From NCBI GenBank assembly GCA_910588095.1, contig CAJUQH010000001.1, positions 124,001 through 188,000 on the forward strand: DNA of 64,000 nt, read 5' to 3'. This stretch comes from an uncultured Eggerthellaceae bacterium (GTDB taxonomy: Bacteria > Actinomycetota > Coriobacteriia > Coriobacteriales > Eggerthellaceae). Of this stretch, positions 60,152 to 64,000 are shown one piece after another. The translations under genes and the position numbers were made by a program. Under the pieces are notes generated by a model that was given only the letters and a program-made list of their open reading frames with translations, had not been told where the DNA came from and made no database searches. Each line of letters opens with the position of its first letter. Position 1 is the stretch's first letter.

Positions 60152-60235
60152 AATTCACCGAATGCAAAATGCGCGTAATGTAGCCGGGCATCTTCCCAGT
60201 GGTCATGACCACGGCAGTTGGAAGGACTGGTTGCA

Positions 60236-62554
60236 ATGCAAGCGCTTGCCGTTTCTTTTGCTCGGAGGATCGCTGCTGCCACCTTGGCAGCTTCGTTGAC
60301 GTTCACCTTAGTTCCCTTCGCCTATGCCGATGGGGAAGGCTCTGGGTTCGAGGGGGTATTCGACTCAAGGGATTCCGAAGCGAAGCAAGTACCTTTAGGT
60401 GTGACTTCACCTCAACTCCCATCGGACCCCTCGACCGAAGCTGCCAGCACCTCCGTCACCCTGAGCGGAGCCGCCGAAGGCGGCGAAGCCGAAGGGTCCA
60501 GTGAAAGACCACTGACTTTGGCATCGGGGTTGGTCGGCACCCCCTCCAACTTCATCAACTCCGACGTTGCCCTCGACAGCGAACCTGTCATCGGCTCCTT
60601 CACGGTCGATGGCCTCACTTACGCCGTTATCGACGGTCCCTACGTCGAGCTCGTCGGCGTTTCGTCGGACCGGCAACAAGTCATGAACTTGCAGGAAGGC
60701 GAGGGCTCTGGTGTAGCCCCGATGCTTGCATCGGGGCCCTATGGGACTGGGTCCAAGGCTACGGCTCTCGTTCTCCCTGAGACCGTCTCCTACGTAGGCG
60801 TATCTCATATCGTGTCCTCTGTTGGCGCCTACGCTTTCTATCTCTCAGGCATATCTTCTGTCACGTTGCCTGCAAGCATCAGCAATGTGGATGACCGGGC
60901 TTTCCGCTCGTCCGATGTCGCCTCGGTGCTAGTTGCTGACGACAACCCGTTCTATTCCTCTTTCGACGGCGCCCTGTATGACGCCGAGCAACTTAGCCTC
61001 TTGCTCATTCCCGAGGGCAAGCAGGGCACTGTCCGCATCCCCAAGACCGCAGAGGTGGCAGAGGCCAGCGTGTTCTCGCATTGCCTGCTGGTGGATGCCA
61101 TCTCTGTGGATGCGGGCAGTGCAGCATTCGCCTCGGAGAATGGTCTTCTATACGACGCCTCGCTCACGACGCTCCTTCGCGTCCCCGCTGGTGCCACCGA
61201 TATCACCATCCGCGAAGGCTGCGCCACCATCGCCGCCGGCGTCATGGAGGCCTGTGCGAACCTCACGACCATCAACGCGCCAGCAACCGTCACCTCCATC
61301 AGCCCTGACGTGTTCACGAGCGTACCGATTGTGAGCCTGCCTGTTGCTTCCCTTGCTGAAGCTGCCCCGCGGCTCACTGCCATGGTCGCCCTGCTCTCAA
61401 CCGATGATGATCTGCCCCAAGTTTTGCCTTCTGTCATTGTGGTAATGCTGCCCAAAGATGGCTCAGCTACTGTCTGGGAGTTGCGAGGTTTTATCGTCAC
61501 GCCAGAGGAAGAAGGGGGCTCTTTCGCGAATACTTTTGCGGAAAATCTGCAGAACGGAGTAACTTATGGCGCTGTCTGCTATACGCGCGTTATGTTTCCT
61601 TCCGGTCCAGAATCCATTTTTGATAATCGGGTAACGCTAGGGGACTCAAGTACCATGAGCTTGAAACGTGAGACTTGGCTTGAGTATACGACACGTGAAC
61701 TTGTACGCTTCTATGATGGGAAGTTCTGGTATGACTACTCGGACCATTCGTTGCCAGCATATGCCTCCTTTGGTGCCCCGAAAAACGGTGGCGTGCTTAC
61801 CATGGACGCCGGTCCGAGTCCCGATGCTTTGCAGGAAGTTACGCCGTCTGCGGAATGGAAGCGTTACGGCACTTACAACTATGTTTCTTTGAACAAAGCA
61901 CATATGACTTTTTCGCTCAAGTGGGACGTCAATGACGGCAGCGAGCCCCAGGAGGAGCGGGTTCGTGGAGGCAGCCGACCACAGGCGCCGCAGCCTGAAC
62001 GCCCAGGCTTTGCTTTTGTAGGCTGGTTTACGGCGCGAGAGGGAGGGGAAAAAGTTTGCGACGCAGGAGGTAAGGCGTCTACGGTGCTTTCGGATGCAAC
62101 ATACTATGCCCAGTGGCTTGCTGTTGAGGAGGCTGTCGTTCCTCTCGATGTAGTGGCTCGGATTGATGTTCTTGGTCTGGAAGCACCCAAGGAGGCGCAA
62201 GGATACATCGAGTCGCGCTGCGGCGAGCCGTTGAAGGTGGCTGAAATGAAGCTCACCCCGCTTGACGGTGCGAAGGAGCTGTTCGGCGCGGGCAACGTGG
62301 CCGACGTGTTCTTGGAGGTGCTGGCGGAGGGCAGCACCTCTCCCAACGCCCGCTTCTCCTTAGGCTCTTCCGCAACCGAATCCGACGCATCCAAGCTCCA
62401 AGCCCTCACCATGGCAAGCTACGGCACGAAGGTGCCCATAAGCTACCGGTTCGCCATGCCGCCCGACGTGCAGACCTCGCTTCTCGAATATGCCGACCCG
62501 ACACCTGTGTGCTCGGTGGCCTACACCGTGGCGCTCGCAAACCCGACAACCTGA
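60236..62554 (+). CDS. BspA-like leucine-rich-repeat surface protein with InlB-type repeat
   Basis: From ATG 60236 (GGAAGGA nine bases upstream) the protein has 772 aa. A signal peptide (about 1-31) is followed by a Ser/Glu-rich stretch, then LRR_5/BspA repeats (about 160-390: VGAYAFYLSGISSVTLPASI, IPEGKQGTVRIPKTAEVAEA, CATIAAGVMEACANLTTINA). A region of unknown fold follows, then FAFVGWFTAREGGEKVCDA with TYYAQW, the InlB B-repeat/Flg_new pattern, near 605-650. No sortase motif or terminal anchor helix is seen, so the protein may be secreted or held non-covalently. It is likely an adhesin. Confidence 0.82.
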   Translation: MQALAVSFARRIAAATLAASLTFTLVPFAYADGEGSGFEGVFDSRDSEAKQVPLGVTSPQLPSDPSTEAASTSVTLSGAAEGGEAEGSSERPLTLASGLVGTPSNFINSDVALDSEPVIGSFTVDGLTYAVIDGPYVELVGVSSDRQQVMNLQEGEGSGVAPMLASGPYGTGSKATALVLPETVSYVGVSHIVSSVGAYAFYLSGISSVTLPASISNVDDRAFRSSDVASVLVADDNPFYSSFDGALYDAEQLSLLLIPEGKQGTVRIPKTAEVAEASVFSHCLLVDAISVDAGSAAFASENGLLYDASLTTLLRVPAGATDITIREGCATIAAGVMEACANLTTINAPATVTSISPDVFTSVPIVSLPVASLAEAAPRLTAMVALLSTDDDLPQVLPSVIVVMLPKDGSATVWELRGFIVTPEEEGGSFANTFAENLQNGVTYGAVCYTRVMFPSGPESIFDNRVTLGDSSTMSLKRETWLEYTTRELVRFYDGKFWYDYSDHSLPAYASFGAPKNGGVLTMDAGPSPDALQEVTPSAEWKRYGTYNYVSLNKAHMTFSLKWDVNDGSEPQEERVRGGSRPQAPQPERPGFAFVGWFTAREGGEKVCDAGGKASTVLSDATYYAQWLAVEEAVVPLDVVARIDVLGLEAPKEAQGYIESRCGEPLKVAEMKLTPLDGAKELFGAGNVADVFLEVLAEGSTSPNARFSLGSSATESDASKLQALTMASYGTKVPISYRFAMPPDVQTSLLEYADPTPVCSVAYTVALANPTT
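60455..60500 (+). repeat. REP-like palindromic sequence within the LRR gene
   Basis: The stretch contains CACCCTGAGCGGAG and CGAAGCCGAAGGGTC around a perfect GCCGCC/GGCGGC hairpin (60470-60484). It resembles dispersed intergenic palindromes of the CCCTGAGCGGAG type. It is read through in frame, giving Ser-Gly-Ala-Ala-Glu-Gly-Gly-rich sequence just after the signal peptide. Confidence 0.4.
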
Positions 62555-62666
62555 GCGCCCCACTCTTTCACTTGAATGCTAAGCCCGCATGCCCATAGCG
62601 CTTGAGCAGGCGGGCTTCGCCGCCCCCGCGCACGATTCTTGCGTCAGGAATAGCTGTAAAAATCTG

Positions 62667-62706
62667 TTACAACTATCATGAAAAGTTGTAATATATTTTT
62701 ACAACT
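62667..62706 (+). promoter_or_regulatory. Promoter overlapped by three TTACAACT sites
   Basis: TTACAACT occurs at 62667-62674 and 62699-62706, and inverted (AGTTGTAA) at 62684-62691. TTACAA (62667-62672), 16 bp and TAATAT (62689-62694) make a promoter inside this cluster, so the predicted start lies by the third site. The region is AT-rich in an otherwise GC-rich window. The ATPase gene begins at 62741. Confidence 0.65.
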
Positions 62707-62740
62707 TAGAACGGGAGCCCAAAAGACAAAAGGAGCTGCC

Positions 62741-64000
62741 ATGTCGAGCGCTGTAGATGCCACCATCAAGATGCTCCTTCGAGACTTCCATGAAACCGTG
62801 CTGCCAGCCATAGGCGAGATGCTGGTCCCGCGCGACCTTTCTCTGGGGCGCATTCCGGAACCAGCCATAGGCAATGCGGCGAAGACGATAACGGGCATGC
62901 GACGCTGCGGAAAGACCTTCCGCCTTTACCAGGAGGCGCTTTCTCTGCTCGAGCGGGGCGTCGAGCCGAGCCGCATCTGCTATTTCAACTTTGACGATGA
63001 CAGGGTAAGGCCCTATGAGAAGGGCATCATCGGGCGCGTGCTCGAGCTGTTCTTCGAGCTGCACCCTCACGCGCGCAGCCAGGGCGCCTATGTGCTCTTC
63101 GACGAGATACAAGATGTGGACGAATGGGGGGTGACGGCACGCCGCCTCATCGACACCGAGAAGATAACCTTGCTGCTTACCGGGCCTTCTTCGAGGCTTT
63201 TGTCCGAAGATGTTGCGACCGAGTTTCGCGGGAGGTCCGTCGCGTATGAGCTGGCGCCTTTCAGCTTGCGGGAGCATGCGAGAAGCCGAGGCATCGACCT
63301 TTCGCCCGAGGGCGTGTCCGGCAACAAGGAGCTTGCCTCCCTTGCAAAGCGCATGCTGCTCGATTACCTGAAGGTCGGCGGCTTCCCAGCAGCTGGCAAG
63401 CTCGACGACCTTGAGCGAGCTCAGACGCTCCAAGGGTATGCCCAGCTCACGGTCGCGCGCGATATCGTTGACAGGCTCGGATTCTCCAACTCAAGCTATG
63501 CGCAGCAGCTCGCGCGGACAGCGGTCACCTCGACAGCGCGGGATGTGTCCATAAACCGGCTCGACCACAAGGGAAGATCCAGCGGCTATACGCCGGGACG
63601 TGCTCGCATTGCCGAGCTGTTGGACGCCTTCGACAATGCGCATCTTGCGTATCAGGTGTACGAGTTCTCGTATTCGGCGCAGAAGCTGCGCACAGGCGGG
63701 ATGAAGCTCTATTCGGTAGACCCAGGGCTTTACTGGGCCATGGCCGCTGCGACCGACGACGGAACCACGTTCGCATTCGAGACAGCGGTTTATGGCGAGC
63801 TGCGCCGTCGTCGCATGACCGCGCGACTGGGCGAGATATCAATGCTCAAGCTAGAATCGGGCAAAGAGGTGGACTTCGTGGTGGGCGACGCAACCACAGA
63901 GAGCGCCCAGATGCTCGTGCAGGCATGCTTCGCGATGGATGATGCCAAGACGGAAGCGCGCGAAACGGAAGCCCTCCGTGAGGCCATGGCGCGATTCGGC
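62741..64000 (+). CDS. AAA_14/DUF4143 ATPase, truncated by window edge
   Basis: The first 420 codons are in the window; the frame stays open to the last base. Residues 50-62 hold GMRRCGKTFRLYQ (Walker A), followed by ICYFNFDDDRVRP and AYVLFDEIQDVDEW (Walker B near 117-130), LLLTGPSSRLLSEDVATEFR (the sensor region, usually TGSS) and LAPFSLREHARSRG. The DUF4143 half follows: LLDYLKVGGFPA, DVSINRLDHKGRS, KLYSVDPGLYWAM and EVDFVVGDA, a nuclease-like fold where the ExxFxV and D motifs lie. AAAGGAGCTGCC precedes ATG 62741. Such proteins often work alone as putative defence or toxin-like ATPases; the role is unknown. Confidence 0.88.
   Translation, partial: MSSAVDATIKMLLRDFHETVLPAIGEMLVPRDLSLGRIPEPAIGNAAKTITGMRRCGKTFRLYQEALSLLERGVEPSRICYFNFDDDRVRPYEKGIIGRVLELFFELHPHARSQGAYVLFDEIQDVDEWGVTARRLIDTEKITLLLTGPSSRLLSEDVATEFRGRSVAYELAPFSLREHARSRGIDLSPEGVSGNKELASLAKRMLLDYLKVGGFPAAGKLDDLERAQTLQGYAQLTVARDIVDRLGFSNSSYAQQLARTAVTSTARDVSINRLDHKGRSSGYTPGRARIAELLDAFDNAHLAYQVYEFSYSAQKLRTGGMKLYSVDPGLYWAMAAATDDGTTFAFETAVYGELRRRRMTARLGEISMLKLESGKEVDFVVGDATTESAQMLVQACFAMDDAKTEARETEALREAMARFG

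Noticed and set aside
60058..60306. 82-codon ORF on the minus strand across the LRR leader
   Set aside because: It crosses the inverted repeats and the real start of the LRR gene; no ribosome site or domain.

Overview
The window looks like a chromosomal piece of a high-GC Gram-positive anaerobe of the class Coriobacteriia, most likely family Eggerthellaceae. The grounds are the GC-rich coding with frequent ATA isoleucine codons, the family-like content (DUF5692-type and DUF6020-type membrane proteins, an Rpn-family nuclease, GLUG and InlB-like surface proteins) and strong AGGAGG-type ribosome sites. Genus and species cannot be fixed from the sequence alone.

Layout. 1-5757: the end of an Mrp-type P-loop ATPase, a proline-rich single-pass membrane protein, a GNAT acetyltransferase, an ABC exporter, a pyridoxal kinase and a DUF389 membrane protein. 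5758-10712: a DUF3800 gene broken by an internal deletion, an initiator tRNA-Met, a DUF4097 membrane protein fused to an XRE helix-turn-helix, a GLUG-repeat surface protein and two tRNA-Ser genes behind a near-consensus promoter. 10910-25305: housekeeping core, with an OatA-like acyltransferase, rpsF-ssb-rpsR-rplI, dnaB with an adjoining YhaO/YhaN-like nuclease-ATPase pair, purA, purD and a radical SAM HemN-like protein. 25401-40760: accessory and surface region, with two large multi-pass membrane proteins, an Rpn-family nuclease with a nearby C-terminal relative, and an envelope cluster made of a secreted 270-aa protein, a proline-rich membrane protein paralogous to the one at 311-937, and a 2393-aa repeat adhesin. 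41058-54378: a transporter-CBS fusion, a HlyC/CorC protein, an amidohydrolase, a MenE-MenC-like fusion with changed catalytic residues, MazG, a DUF2798-like protein, DegV, a uracil permease and an MFS exporter. 54678-64000: two tandem DUF262 genes diverging from a TetR regulator across a perfect 21-bp palindrome, a DUF5692-like protein with its own TetR regulator, a leucine-rich-repeat/InlB surface protein behind a structured leader, and the first 420 codons of an AAA_14/DUF4143 ATPase.

The least expected signals are non-coding. Two arrays of degenerate 11-bp palindromes, TTGCC(C/G)GGCAA-like and spaced about 11.4 bp apart, lie at about 13926-14142 and 28138-28286. Each ends in the same sequence, TGCCAGGTCTGTGTCG, with a -10-like hexamer exactly 37 bases further on. 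Five copies of AACCTGAAAA surround a TTGCCA-N17-TAATAT promoter and structured leader ahead of the surface-protein cluster. Three more candidate cis-elements are a ~96-nt RNA closed by a 9-bp stem and a T run upstream of the MenE-MenC fusion, a leader with two incompatible stems upstream of the LRR protein, and a triple TTACAACT operator at the ATPase promoter. All functions assigned here are read from motifs and context; nothing was searched or measured.
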